The notes under the pieces were generated by a model, which saw only the letters and a program-made list of their open reading frames with translations, made no database searches and was not told the DNA's origin. Shown piece by piece: positions 37,586 through 47,190 of a DNA stretch of 64,000 bases. Source of the stretch: Leptospira interrogans serovar Manilae (GTDB lineage: Bacteria; Spirochaetota; Leptospiria; Leptospirales; Leptospiraceae); NCBI GenBank assembly GCA_945887855.1, contig CAMCZP010000002.1, positions 1 through 64,000 on the forward strand. The letters are read 5' to 3'. Position 1 is the first letter of the stretch. Each line of letters opens with the position of its first letter. Both the position numbers and the translations under genes were made by a program.

Positions 37586-39325
37586 TTATCTCCTTCTAAA
37601 AATAACAACTACAGAAACTAATATTAAGTAAATCCAAGAGAGTAAATCTCCATATTTTATATAAAAAGTAGGTTCTGAATTAATTATATCAATTTGAGCT
37701 ACAGATACATCACTCTGTTCTTGAGGAGAAAATTTATTATTTAAAATTCTACCTAAATGATCTACAAATGCAGATGTTCCAGAATTAGTAGATCTTACCA
37801 TCCATCGTCTATATTCGATAGATCTAATCCTCGCAAGTTCAAGATGCTGAAAGCTTTCCACAGATGGGCCATACCATTTATCATTTGTGATATTTACAAT
37901 AAAATCTGGATTCCCACTTTCTCCAAACTTTCTTACAAATTCAGGTATAATCACTTCATAACAGATCAATGGTAAAAATTTTCCAGATTCATGTAATTCA
38001 ATTTTATAGTCTTTGTAATAGTCCTGAATGGATACGAGATTCATAAAACTAGAATCTATTAATCTGAGATGTGTTTTATTTAGTTTTGGAGTTTCGGACA
38101 ATTTATCGTAGTATGTTATTAAGTTTAATTTAGTTCCTCTTAGAAAATGTCCTACTTGCGGCAGTAAATCATATAATATTGGAAACATTTCACCAAATGG
38201 AATATACTCTCCAAAACCTAAAAGGTATACTTTTTTATAATCTTCTCTCCTTTCACCATTTGGATCATAAAGTGAAGAGCTATTATAAAATCTTTGATTA
38301 TTCCTACTAATTTCATCATTAACAAAAGTTGCATCTAATTCGTTAAAAAAAATATTTGCTTTGAATCTATTTGCTAAAAGATAGATAAGTATTTCAAATT
38401 TTTCATTATAAGATCTCTGAAATATGGAAGTAGCTTGAGTTTTATGAGCTGAATAAAAAGGAACACCTGATTCAGGTAGTACTATTAGGTCAGGAGCTAA
38501 TCCTTCTCCTCCTTTAATAGCTAATTCTTCAATATGTATCATCAATTCATCTAATACTTTATTAACACTACGACCATCTCTAAATTCAAGTGGTGCATTG
38601 GGTTGAATCATTATAACTTTTTTATGGCTCGTTACTGGATATGTTTCCCATTTTTTAAACAAATAATAACCAATAGAATAGCTCACTACTATAACCAAGA
38701 ATGCAGGTAAACTAAAATGAATTAATTTTATATAATATTTCTTGGAGAGTATCAATCTATAATTTTTAATGACAATGAAAAGTGCATAAGAACAAAATAG
38801 TGCAACTCCACTCAAACCATAAATTCCAATATATTCAATTGTTTGAGAAAGATAGAGATCTCCCGCTATTAAATTTCCTATGAAATATGGAAATATTTGA
38901 AAAGTAAAGAATTCTGAAAATATAATTCCAAAGGCTGCTAATATTGGGGCATATACTTTGCTAAACTTTTTTAAGAATGAAAAAAGTACTAAAAAAACAC
39001 CAAATCTTAAATTTGTAATGAATGAATATAATATAAAAAGAATAAATGCAATAGGAACAGGAAACCCACCAAATACTACAAAAAGATAGTTCATCCAAAA
39101 GTAGGAAATGATGGTAACGAATGATCCTGAAATTGTACCATGAATAAATAATTGTTTATAATTATTCCTATATTTACTTCCCAGTAAAAATAATCCAAAA
39201 GGTGCAATCCAAGTTAAAATAGATAAATTGTAGGGCATAAAAGCTAGTGAGCTAAATACTCCAACCCAGAGATAACATAGAAAATTATATACTTTAGTTC
39301 TCTTAAAATCTTTAAATTTCTTCAT
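37586..39325 (-). CDS. lnt: apolipoprotein N-acyltransferase
   Basis: Lnt adds the third acyl chain to lipoproteins in the inner membrane. The 579-residue product has about seven helices (residues 15-220) and a nitrilase domain. The catalytic triad can be located: Glu285 in LPESGVPFYS, Lys365 in YKKVYLLGFGEYIP and Cys455 in LPLICYEVIIPE. It is longer than E. coli Lnt by about 65 residues because of insertions in the nitrilase part (about 400-445). Several lipoproteins in this window are likely substrates. It lies downstream of gpmI with 61 bp spacing. Confidence 0.9.
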   Translation of the reverse strand: MKKFKDFKRTKVYNFLCYLWVGVFSSLAFMPYNLSILTWIAPFGLFLLGSKYRNNYKQLFIHGTISGSFVTIISYFWMNYLFVVFGGFPVPIAFILFILYSFITNLRFGVFLVLFSFLKKFSKVYAPILAAFGIIFSEFFTFQIFPYFIGNLIAGDLYLSQTIEYIGIYGLSGVALFCSYALFIVIKNYRLILSKKYYIKLIHFSLPAFLVIVVSYSIGYYLFKKWETYPVTSHKKVIMIQPNAPLEFRDGRSVNKVLDELMIHIEELAIKGGEGLAPDLIVLPESGVPFYSAHKTQATSIFQRSYNEKFEILIYLLANRFKANIFFNELDATFVNDEISRNNQRFYNSSSLYDPNGERREDYKKVYLLGFGEYIPFGEMFPILYDLLPQVGHFLRGTKLNLITYYDKLSETPKLNKTHLRLIDSSFMNLVSIQDYYKDYKIELHESGKFLPLICYEVIIPEFVRKFGESGNPDFIVNITNDKWYGPSVESFQHLELARIRSIEYRRWMVRSTNSGTSAFVDHLGRILNNKFSPQEQSDVSVAQIDIINSEPTFYIKYGDLLSWIYLILVSVVVIFRRR

Positions 39326-39386
39326 AATCTACCATATTATTCTGTATTGGTATAGAATCAAATCACTCTATTGGATAATTAATACA

Positions 39387-41033
39387 CTATCCCCTTTTTA
39401 CTAAACTATCATTGTAATCTTCAGGTTTTTCAAATCCCAAAAGATCTAAAACAGTTGCTGCAATGTTTGCAAGGCCTGGATTTTGTATATCTTTATTCAA
39501 AGAAAATTTAGCTTTAGGGTCGTAGAGACAAAAATTAACAGGATTCAGCGTATGAGAAGTTTTTGGACTTGGTTTTTTTTCACTGTCAAGAAGTAGATTT
39601 CCTTTTTTATCTAATTGGAACATTTCATCTGCATTTCCATGATCAGCAGTTATTAAGAGAATTGTATTTGTTTCCTCAGCAGTTTTCTTTAACTTTGCAA
39701 TACATCCATCTAAATACTCTAAGCTATCTACCGTAGCCTTATAATTACCTGTATGACCTACCATATCTCCATTTGCATAGTTTACTCTTAAAAACTTATA
39801 CTTCTTTGACTCCATAGCAGGAATCAATGTATTGGTAATTTCCTTAGCTTTCATTTTAGGAGCCTGGTCAAAAGGAAGTATATCAGATGGGATTTCTACG
39901 TATGTTTCTGTTGTCTTATCAAAATAGTCGCTTTTATTTCCATTCCAAAAAAAAGTAACATGACCATACTTTTGTGTTTCTGAAATAGCATATTGTGTAA
40001 TGTTTGATTTAGCTAAGTATTCTCCCATAGTTCTATCAATTGCTGGTGGGTTGACTAGATAATTTTCAGGAATCTTAGAATCTCCATCATACTGCATCAT
40101 TCCTGCAAAATAAACTTTTGGAAAAGACTCTCTATTAAATTTATCAAACTTTGTTTCTGTCAATGCACGGGAAATTTCTATAGATCTATCCCCCCTAAAA
40201 TTAAAAAAAATAACAGAATCGTTTTCTTGGATTTTTCCAACAGGTAATCCATTTTCTGTAACCACAAATTCTGGTAAGTATTGGTCTATAATATTTGGGT
40301 CTTCCTTCCTAAAAGTGTCGATTGCTTCTTTGGCAGAACTAAATGCCCTGCCTTTTCCTAAAGCATGAACCTTCCATCCTCTTTCCACCATACTCCAATC
40401 AGCTTCATATCGATCCATCGTGATTGTCATACGTCCACCACCTGATGCTATTTTAATGTCTAGATCAGAACTTATTAACTCTGAAAGAAAAGTCTCAAAA
40501 GGTAAAAGATACTCCAAAGCTGATTTTTCTGGAACATCCCTACCATCTAGAAGTATATGGATTCGAATTTTTTTGATTTTTTCAGCTTTAGCATGAAGGA
40601 TCATTGCTTTCAAATGATCTATATGGCTGTGAACGTTCCCATCAGATAATAAGCCAATAAAATGGAGCGTAGAATTATGATCTATAGAGTTTTTTATCAA
40701 GTTTTTCCAAGTGTTCCCAGAAAATATTTCACCTGATTGTATAGAATTGCTAACAAGCTTAGCTCCCTGGTCAAAAACTCTTCCACATCCGAGAACATTG
40801 TGTCCAACTTCAGAATTTCCCATATCCTCATCTGAAGGCATTCCTACCGCTTTTCCATGGGCTGCTATTTGAATTGTGGGATGATTTTTCCATAAATCGT
40901 TTAAAGTAGGTAAGGATGCCCCAGCCACTGCATTTCCAGATGCTGCATCTTTTTTTGAGAAACCCACTCCATCTAAGATAACAAGTAAGACTTGTTCTGC
41001 ATTATAAGTTGAATTTTTTGCTAGTAATTTCAT
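39387..41033 (-). CDS. gpmI: 2,3-bisphosphoglycerate-independent phosphoglycerate mutase
   Basis: GpmI interconverts 3- and 2-phosphoglycerate in glycolysis without a cofactor. The 548-residue length and motifs match: VILDGVGF near the N-terminus, the phosphoserine site Ser74 in [41 protein letters not shown], and the metal-site ADHGNADEM near the C-terminus. An AAGGA site lies 9 bases before the ATG. It is divergent from mnmH across 79 bp. Confidence 0.95.
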   Translation of the reverse strand: MKLLAKNSTYNAEQVLLVILDGVGFSKKDAASGNAVAGASLPTLNDLWKNHPTIQIAAHGKAVGMPSDEDMGNSEVGHNVLGCGRVFDQGAKLVSNSIQSGEIFSGNTWKNLIKNSIDHNSTLHFIGLLSDGNVHSHIDHLKAMILHAKAEKIKKIRIHILLDGRDVPEKSALEYLLPFETFLSELISSDLDIKIASGGGRMTITMDRYEADWSMVERGWKVHALGKGRAFSSAKEAIDTFRKEDPNIIDQYLPEFVVTENGLPVGKIQENDSVIFFNFRGDRSIEISRALTETKFDKFNRESFPKVYFAGMMQYDGDSKIPENYLVNPPAIDRTMGEYLAKSNITQYAISETQKYGHVTFFWNGNKSDYFDKTTETYVEIPSDILPFDQAPKMKAKEITNTLIPAMESKKYKFLRVNYANGDMVGHTGNYKATVDSLEYLDGCIAKLKKTAEETNTILLITADHGNADEMFQLDKKGNLLLDSEKKPSPKTSHTLNPVNFCLYDPKAKFSLNKDIQNPGLANIAATVLDLLGFEKPEDYNDSLVKRG

Positions 41034-41112
41034 AATAATAAATCCTTATAAAATAGGGGACTTCTTCCTTTTCAAAATTCAAGAAAGTTTTTTCTCTGGG
41101 GGAAAAATAAGA

Positions 41113-42177
41113 ATGGTACCAAAATCAAAAATAATCAACATAGATGAATTCAATTTTGATCAAAAAGACATACCTATGCGGATTTTAGATGTTCGAAGTC
41201 CTTCTGAGTTTCTAGAAGATCATATGATGGGGGCAGAAAACTATCCTGTTTTAAATGATGAGGAACGTACCATTGTTGGTACTCTATATAAAAAAAATAA
41301 TTTTTCAGCCAAACAACTTGGAGCTAAGCTCATTGCTAAAAATATATCTAATATATTAGATATTATAGAAAAATCCGAGCAAACTCATTTAAAACAAAAT
41401 TTACGTAAACCTTATACTAATTTTTTAATTTACTGTTGGCGTGGAGGCATGAGATCACACTCCCTTTTTACAGTGATGGATTTAATCGGTTACAATACCT
41501 ATGTTTTAAACGGAGGGTACAAAGCATACCGAAGTTGGATCAACAATTTCCTGACTACATATAATTTTCCAAGAGTAATTGTAGTACATGGCCCAAGTGG
41601 TACGGGTAAAACTGAAATTTTAAATATTCTTCAAAATGAGGGTTTTCCAATAATAAATCTTGAAAAATATGCAAATCATAGTGGATCAGTATTTGGGAAT
41701 AAAGTAGGTAGACAGCCATCTCAAAAGTACTTTGAAACTCTTCTCGCAATGAGATTACTTGAAGTAAAACATGCAAAGTATTTAGTTTTTGAGGCGGAAA
41801 GTAGAAAAATTGGTAAAATTTTATTACCAAATAAACTTTATTCTCAAATTTTAAAATCAGAAAAAATTTGGATAGAACTTCCACTCCAAATTAGAGCCCA
41901 AAGAGTATCTAAGGAATATGATTTTTCCAAAGAAGAATTCCACCAAAAATTCCAAACTTTAAAAAAGTATATACCTAGCCATATATTCAATGAAATAAAT
42001 TTAAAATTACTAGAAGATAATAAAGAAATCTCTGCTGAGATCTTACTCAAAGAGCACTATGATACTTATTACAGAAAATTTTATAGAAATAACAACAACC
42101 AATCAGATCGAACAATAGTAGAAGAAAGCTTTGATCCACTTTTGGAAAAAGTCCGAAATTATCTAAAGGGTATTTAA
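41113..42177 (+). CDS. mnmH: tRNA 2-selenouridine synthase
   Basis: MnmH replaces sulfur with selenium in 2-thiouridine at the wobble base of tRNAs for Gln, Glu and Lys, through a geranylated intermediate. The N-terminal rhodanese domain (about 1-145) carries the key Cys108 in YCWRGGMRSHS. A P-loop domain follows with GPSGTGKT at 160-167. The 354-residue length fits. Its substrate tRNA-Gln(TTG) is encoded at 28.1 kb in this window. SelD is needed for the selenium donor and is not visible here. Confidence 0.9.
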   Translation: MVPKSKIINIDEFNFDQKDIPMRILDVRSPSEFLEDHMMGAENYPVLNDEERTIVGTLYKKNNFSAKQLGAKLIAKNISNILDIIEKSEQTHLKQNLRKPYTNFLIYCWRGGMRSHSLFTVMDLIGYNTYVLNGGYKAYRSWINNFLTTYNFPRVIVVHGPSGTGKTEILNILQNEGFPIINLEKYANHSGSVFGNKVGRQPSQKYFETLLAMRLLEVKHAKYLVFEAESRKIGKILLPNKLYSQILKSEKIWIELPLQIRAQRVSKEYDFSKEEFHQKFQTLKKYIPSHIFNEINLKLLEDNKEISAEILLKEHYDTYYRKFYRNNNNQSDRTIVEESFDPLLEKVRNYLKGI

Positions 42178-42182
42178 GATAA

Positions 42183-43319
42183 ATGAAAAATAGATTTATT
42201 AAGACTAAATTTTTATCATTTATAATCTTTTTTTTATTTTTAAACCAATGTGAGTTAAAACAGGAATTAAATATCAATGGAGCTTTCGTATCTCCTTTTA
42301 TAACTACTGATAAATTAAAATTAAATGGGTCTATTATATCTGATGAGGTTGCTTTACAGAGTTCAAGTACTACAATTTCATTATCTAGGACTGTAGTTGC
42401 TGAAAAATCAATCTTATTCTGTAGTTTTAGATATGGTGGTTCAGCATTGAGTTACTCATCAACCTGTAGCTTAAATACCTCGGGGAATTCCATTGAAGTT
42501 AAAACCGGAGGCATGTACTCTGGAACATACGTACGTTATACTATAATAGAATTTTCATTAGGCGTAACTGTTTTAAGAGGTGAGATAAGTGTACTTAATA
42601 ATAGCATTGGAAAAAATTTAGAGTTTAGCAAATCTTTAGATCTTACAAAAAATTTTGTAATATTTGACACTCGTGGTACATCAACTGATACTACGATAGA
42701 TAGAGGCAGATTTTTTAAAGGGAGTTTCACTACTAGTTCTAAATTAGAATTTAAAAGAGAAGCAATATCTCCCCAGATTGAGATCAACTATCAAATCATT
42801 CAAATGGATGGGGTACAAGTTCAATATGGAAATGTAACCTTAGCAAGTGGAGTAGTCAGTACAACTAAAACCATTACTCAAGTAAATTTATCAAAATCAA
42901 TTTTATTTACTTCGCAAACTGCAGATTCTACAACTGTGGGAGTTGAGGGAAATTATATGGTTAACTCAAAATTTGAATCAAATACTTCTCTTGGATTTAG
43001 TAGAAAAGGTAGTACTGGAGCATTAGATATAAATTATTTTGTTGTTGAGTTCACAGGAGACCAAGTGGTTATACCAGGCACATGTGATGTAAGTGAAAAT
43101 GAAAAGACTTGTAGTTCAAATCTTTCAACTCAAATCCAAGATACAAACAGTGTAGTTCTACTTTTTTCAAATAATATAAATTCTACATCATCTAGTGATA
43201 TGGATTTATCTTATTTTACAGGGAGTATTTCTGGAGTAGGTCAAAATTCAAAAGTTACTTTTGAAAGGGTGAGACAGGGAGGAATATCTGTATTGTCTTA
43301 TTTTGTGGTAGATTTTTAA
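42183..43319 (+). CDS. repeat-containing surface lipoprotein
   Basis: This 378-residue protein has a lipoprotein-like signal that ends NQC (Cys23), a relaxed spirochaetal lipobox. The mature part consists of about four degenerate repeats of 65-85 residues (roughly 62-125, 130-210, 215-292, 296-378). Each passes through SK(S)ILF-type and F.R-type strands and ends in a strand like INY.VVEF. It is rich in Ser, Thr and Asn with few charges, as is typical of beta-rich surface proteins. It lies 5 bp after mnmH, but no shared function is evident. I do not recognise a named family. Confidence 0.7.
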   Translation: MKNRFIKTKFLSFIIFFLFLNQCELKQELNINGAFVSPFITTDKLKLNGSIISDEVALQSSSTTISLSRTVVAEKSILFCSFRYGGSALSYSSTCSLNTSGNSIEVKTGGMYSGTYVRYTIIEFSLGVTVLRGEISVLNNSIGKNLEFSKSLDLTKNFVIFDTRGTSTDTTIDRGRFFKGSFTTSSKLEFKREAISPQIEINYQIIQMDGVQVQYGNVTLASGVVSTTKTITQVNLSKSILFTSQTADSTTVGVEGNYMVNSKFESNTSLGFSRKGSTGALDINYFVVEFTGDQVVIPGTCDVSENEKTCSSNLSTQIQDTNSVVLLFSNNINSTSSSDMDLSYFTGSISGVGQNSKVTFERVRQGGISVLSYFVVDF

Positions 43320-43359
43320 ACCAAGTAATTTTATTTACTAATCAACGGAAAAATAAACT

Positions 43360-44046
43360 ATGAATGAAAATATTATTGCAATTGATGGCCCTGCAGGTTC
43401 TGGAAAAAGTTCTGTTGCCAGAGAGATAGCTGGTCAAACTGACTTTTATTATATGGACTCTGGATCATACTATAGGGCAGTAACACTATATTTATTTAGG
43501 ATTTTTTCAAAATCTAATGACTCCAAAATTTTTTCCGATTGGGTATCTTCAAGCAATATAGATGACTATCTAAATCATATTGAATTGGATAGTCTCTTGA
43601 GCAAATCTGAAGAAAATATTACACTTTTAAATAAAGAAGATGTATCTCATGAAATAAGATCTCCCCAGATTACGGAAGAAATAAAACATTTAGCATCATT
43701 AATACATGTAAGAAATTTAGTTAATAAAAATTTGTATCACTTATCAAAAAATTATAAAATTATAATGGATGGTAGGGATATAGGAACTGAAGTATTTCCT
43801 GATGCAAAATTGAAATTCTTTTTAACAGCAGATCCTAAGGTCAGAGCAAGAAGAAGATGGGAAGAATATAGAGAAAAAGGCATCCAAAGAAATCTAGAAG
43901 AGCTAGAAGTAGAGATCATTCGAAGGGATGAATCTGATATGAATCGTAAAATTGCCCCATTAAGAAAATCTGAGGATGCAATCTTAATTGACACTTCTAA
44001 TCTATCTAAAATTATTGTAATTAATATGATCCTGTCCAGGTTATAG
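43360..44046 (+). CDS. cmk: cytidylate kinase
   Basis: Cmk phosphorylates CMP and dCMP. The 228-residue product has the P-loop GPAGSGKS at 10-17, the YMDSGSYYRAVTLY substrate region, IIMDGRDIGTEVFPDAKLKFFLTADP, and the RDESDMNRKIAPLRKSEDAILIDT lid and base-binding segment. The cmk-rpsA order that follows is widely conserved among bacteria. Confidence 0.95.
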   Translation: MNENIIAIDGPAGSGKSSVAREIAGQTDFYYMDSGSYYRAVTLYLFRIFSKSNDSKIFSDWVSSSNIDDYLNHIELDSLLSKSEENITLLNKEDVSHEIRSPQITEEIKHLASLIHVRNLVNKNLYHLSKNYKIIMDGRDIGTEVFPDAKLKFFLTADPKVRARRRWEEYREKGIQRNLEELEVEIIRRDESDMNRKIAPLRKSEDAILIDTSNLSKIIVINMILSRL

Positions 44047-44070
44047 TCGGATCTTCCCGAATTCTTAAAA

Positions 44071-44098
44071 CCTGGGCAAATTTACGTATATTTCCCGG
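44071..44098 (+). promoter_or_regulatory. hairpin just upstream of rpsA start
   Basis: An imperfect inverted repeat pairs CC/GG, GGG/CCC and AAAT/ATTT around an 8-base loop, with single-base bulges (T and C) on the 5' side. It ends 6 bases before the TTG start of rpsA, where no Shine-Dalgarno sequence is present. It could control translation of ribosomal protein S1, which regulates its own mRNA in E. coli. Confidence 0.4.
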
Positions 44099-44104
44099 TA
44101 AACA

Positions 44105-45784
44105 TTGAGTCCACAAGCAAATTCCAACTCCAAAAACTCCCTACTAGAAACTGCACTTGAAGCAGAAGAAAGATCATTCAGAAGAGGAGAAATCATCGAA
44201 GCAAAAATCTTAGACGTTATCGACCAACGAGTCTATATAGATTTAAGAGCAAAGTCTGATGGATATGTTCCTCTATCTGAATTTTCAGAGGTTCCCCATA
44301 GAGGCAGTCAGATTTCAGTTCTAATTAAATCTAAAGAAACAGACACAGACTCTGACCTATTGGTATGTTCTAAAACAGAAGCAGATGCTCGAAGGGGCTG
44401 GGAAACAATCAAGGAAGCTTTTTCTAAGAATCTTCAAGTTACTGGTAAGATAGAAACTGAAGAAAAAGGAAAAGGTTTTATTGTAAATGTTGAGGGTGTT
44501 AAAATGTTTTTACCTGCATCACAGCTAGGTATGAAATATTCTACATTGGAAGAGCTAAAATCCCAGACTCTAGACTTTAAAATCATAAAACTCAATGAAA
44601 AGGGAAGATCTGGTTTGATTTCTCGTCGAAAGTTAATTGAAGAAATTAACAAAGAAAAATGGGAAGAATTGGTGCAATCCGTCAAGGTAGGGGATAAGGT
44701 ATCTGCAGAGGTATCAAAAATCGCCAGCTTCGGAGTTTTTTGTACTGTAAAAGGCATTGAAGGTCTTCTGCGCCAAAATGATATTTCTTATAAAAAATTT
44801 GCTCCCTTTAAACAATACTTTCAAATCGGTCAAGCCGTAGAGCTTTTGGTTCTAGAAATTGATCCTGCAAACAATAGACTCAGCTTGGGTATCAAACAGA
44901 TGTATGAAGATCCATGGGTCTGGGCGGGTAGAGAGTTAGAAAAAGATATGGTAGTAAGAGGAATTGTTACTTCTTTGACTAATTTTGGAGCATTCGTTGA
45001 ATTAAAAGAAGGTCTAGAAGGGTTAATTCATTCCTCAGAGCTCAGTTGGGCAAAAAAACCTCCCCATCCTAAAGAAGTTTTAAAAAAAGGACAGGAAGTT
45101 GATTCAGTTGTTTTGGATATCGATCTTGAAAGAAAGCGTTTATCTTTAGGCTTAAAGCAACTACTTCCAAATCCATGGGATAACCTCACTTCAAATGTAA
45201 GGAAAGGAAACATCCTAGAGGGAAAAGTAACAGGAATAACTAAATATGGTGCCTTTGTTGAAGTAGAGGCAGGTATTGAAGGTTTGATACATATTGGTGA
45301 TATTACATGGGATGAAAAAGTTAAAGATCCAACCCACTTGTTGAAGAAAGGCCAGGTTGTAAAATATATTATTATCGATGTAAATCGTGAGACACAAAGA
45401 ATTTCATGTGGTCTAAAGCAGCTAACAGAAAATCCTTTTGAGTCAATTAAAAAGAAATATCCTGTTGGGGTAATAATCACTGGAAAAATCAAAAGTGTGG
45501 TGTCCTTTGGAATTTTTGTAGAGCTAGAGCCTGGATATGAAGGGTTGGTGCATGTATCTCAGATCCCTGATGGAAAAAACATCAAATTAGAAGAGATTTA
45601 CAAAGCAGGTGAAACAATTAAGGCTGTTGTTCTTAAGATAGAACCAGACTCCAAAAAGATTTCACTCTCTATCAAAGACTTTGATAAAGCTCTTGAAAAG
45701 GAAGAAATGTCTAGGTACCTAAAACAGGATGATTCTCCTTCACATGGAACGCTTGGAAGTTTTATAAACTTACAAAATAAATAA
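44105..45784 (+). CDS. rpsA: 30S ribosomal protein S1
   Basis: S1 binds mRNA and helps initiation on structured or weak leaders. The 559-residue protein has six S1 (OB-fold) domains, starting near residues 25, 112, 197, 282, 367 and 454; domains 3-6 carry the canonical FGxF..G.EGL pattern. The start is TTG and the upstream 12 bases lack a Shine-Dalgarno motif. A hairpin directly precedes it. The gene follows cmk at 58 bp and is followed at 2 bp by the TPR membrane protein gene. Confidence 0.94.
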   Translation: MSPQANSNSKNSLLETALEAEERSFRRGEIIEAKILDVIDQRVYIDLRAKSDGYVPLSEFSEVPHRGSQISVLIKSKETDTDSDLLVCSKTEADARRGWETIKEAFSKNLQVTGKIETEEKGKGFIVNVEGVKMFLPASQLGMKYSTLEELKSQTLDFKIIKLNEKGRSGLISRRKLIEEINKEKWEELVQSVKVGDKVSAEVSKIASFGVFCTVKGIEGLLRQNDISYKKFAPFKQYFQIGQAVELLVLEIDPANNRLSLGIKQMYEDPWVWAGRELEKDMVVRGIVTSLTNFGAFVELKEGLEGLIHSSELSWAKKPPHPKEVLKKGQEVDSVVLDIDLERKRLSLGLKQLLPNPWDNLTSNVRKGNILEGKVTGITKYGAFVEVEAGIEGLIHIGDITWDEKVKDPTHLLKKGQVVKYIIIDVNRETQRISCGLKQLTENPFESIKKKYPVGVIITGKIKSVVSFGIFVELEPGYEGLVHVSQIPDGKNIKLEEIYKAGETIKAVVLKIEPDSKKISLSIKDFDKALEKEEMSRYLKQDDSPSHGTLGSFINLQNK

Positions 45785-45786
45785 AA

Positions 45787-46551
45787 ATGTCTAAGTTTGA
45801 TAGAAAGAAGTTTAGAGAAAATCTTAAGCAACAAAAGCAAGAGAAAGATTATGAAATAGAGCTTGAAACCGAGGAGAGATCTCCGGCTGAAAAGCTCCTA
45901 TTAAAATTCGTACACTTTCTGAAGGAAAATCGTCTTCGAGTTTTCTTGGGGTTCCTTTTGATTCTTATCATCATTTCTGCCGTAGTTGCTGTGGGAGAAT
46001 ACAATAAATACAAAGAGAATTTAGCTATTCTTGAAGCAGAAAAACTAGAAAAGAAAATTGAAAAGGCATTACCATTTGATGATACTGCAAAGATAAAAGA
46101 GATGGAAGAATTCTTGAAGAACCATTCTGCAAGATCTGCTCAAATTCGTATTTCAAAACAACTAATGGATATTCATATAAAAGCAGGAGAATACCAAAAA
46201 GCTTTCCCTATAGCAGAAAAAATTGCAACATCTATTGAATCTCCTAAAGAGGTGAAAGCATACTTTTACTATCTCTTAGGAAATTATTCCGAGCAATCTG
46301 GAGATAAAAAAATATCACTAGAAGCTTACAAAAAAGCTTACGAACAAATTTCTGGAAAGAAAGAAATGGTCGTAATGAGTAGTTGGACTCTTTTTCAAAT
46401 TGGTCGTCTTAAGTATGAGCAAGGAGATAAAGAGGGATCAATAGTTGATTTAAAAAAGGTTTTAGAGTTAGACAGTGACCAAATGGGATTTGCATTAAAA
46501 CAACCAAAGCTAATGTCTACCTATTTACTTTTAAAAATTAACAAAGGTTAA
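45787..46551 (+). CDS. TPR protein with one transmembrane helix (YfgM-like)
   Basis: This 254-residue protein has a charged N-terminal cytoplasmic region (1-48), one transmembrane helix (about 50-71) and a periplasmic part with TPR-like helices (about 80-250). This is the layout of YfgM/TPR_21 proteins that assist SecYEG-linked chaperoning, but sequence similarity is too loose to assign a name. It begins 2 bp after rpsA and ends 3 bp before hisG, so all three probably share a transcript. Confidence 0.68.
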   Translation: MSKFDRKKFRENLKQQKQEKDYEIELETEERSPAEKLLLKFVHFLKENRLRVFLGFLLILIIISAVVAVGEYNKYKENLAILEAEKLEKKIEKALPFDDTAKIKEMEEFLKNHSARSAQIRISKQLMDIHIKAGEYQKAFPIAEKIATSIESPKEVKAYFYYLLGNYSEQSGDKKISLEAYKKAYEQISGKKEMVVMSSWTLFQIGRLKYEQGDKEGSIVDLKKVLELDSDQMGFALKQPKLMSTYLLLKINKG

Positions 46552-46554
46552 TCC

Positions 46555-47190
46555 TTGTTTGTAATTGCTCTGCCCAAGGGTAGACTTGCAGAGGATAGTA
46601 TTCAGCTTTTACTCCAAAAGCAATGGATATCTAATAAACCCAATGAAAAATCCAAAGAACTTACAATCTTAGATCCTCTTGAAAAAATTAAAATTCTTTT
46701 AGTTAGGGCACAAGATGTTCCCACATACGTCCAAGAATCTGCAGCAGATGTAGGAATTGTTGGATGGGATGTAATACGAGAGGGTGGGTACGATCTTCTC
46801 GTTCCCCTTTCTTTAAAAATAGGGGAGTGTCGACTTTCTATAGCAGCTAAGCCAGAATTTAATCTAAAAAAATTTTCGAGAAAACTTCGTGTTGCAACAA
46901 AGTATCCTCATTTAGCAAAAGAATACTTTTTTTCCAGAGGGATAAGCTGTGAAATAATAAAACTTTATGGTAGTATTGAACTAGCTCCCCTCTGTGGATT
47001 GTCTGATTGTATAGTAGATTTAGTTGAAACTGGAGAAACACTCAGAGCAAATGGGTTAATAGAAGTAGAAGTAATCTTAGAATCCAGTGCAAGATTAATT
47101 GTGAATAGATCATCTTTGTATACAAAAAGGTATGAAATTTTGAAATTTATTTCTGATTTAGGGGATATGAATGGCATCTCAAACTATTAA
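46555..47190 (+). CDS. hisG: ATP phosphoribosyltransferase, short form
   Basis: HisG catalyses the first step of histidine synthesis from PRPP and ATP. The 211-residue length is that of the short form, without the C-terminal regulatory domain. The start [10 protein letters not shown] and the later [15 protein letters not shown]-type and [18 protein letters not shown] blocks are diagnostic. Short-form HisG normally needs the HisZ subunit, which is not in this window. The start is TTG with an AAAGG site. The end overlaps thrS by 20 bases. Confidence 0.9.
   Translation: MFVIALPKGRLAEDSIQLLLQKQWISNKPNEKSKELTILDPLEKIKILLVRAQDVPTYVQESAADVGIVGWDVIREGGYDLLVPLSLKIGECRLSIAAKPEFNLKKFSRKLRVATKYPHLAKEYFFSRGISCEIIKLYGSIELAPLCGLSDCIVDLVETGETLRANGLIEVEVILESSARLIVNRSSLYTKRYEILKFISDLGDMNGISNY

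Noticed and set aside
45028..45492. 154-codon open frame on the minus strand opposite rpsA
   Set aside because: It is an antisense shadow of conserved S1 domains and has no coding character of its own.
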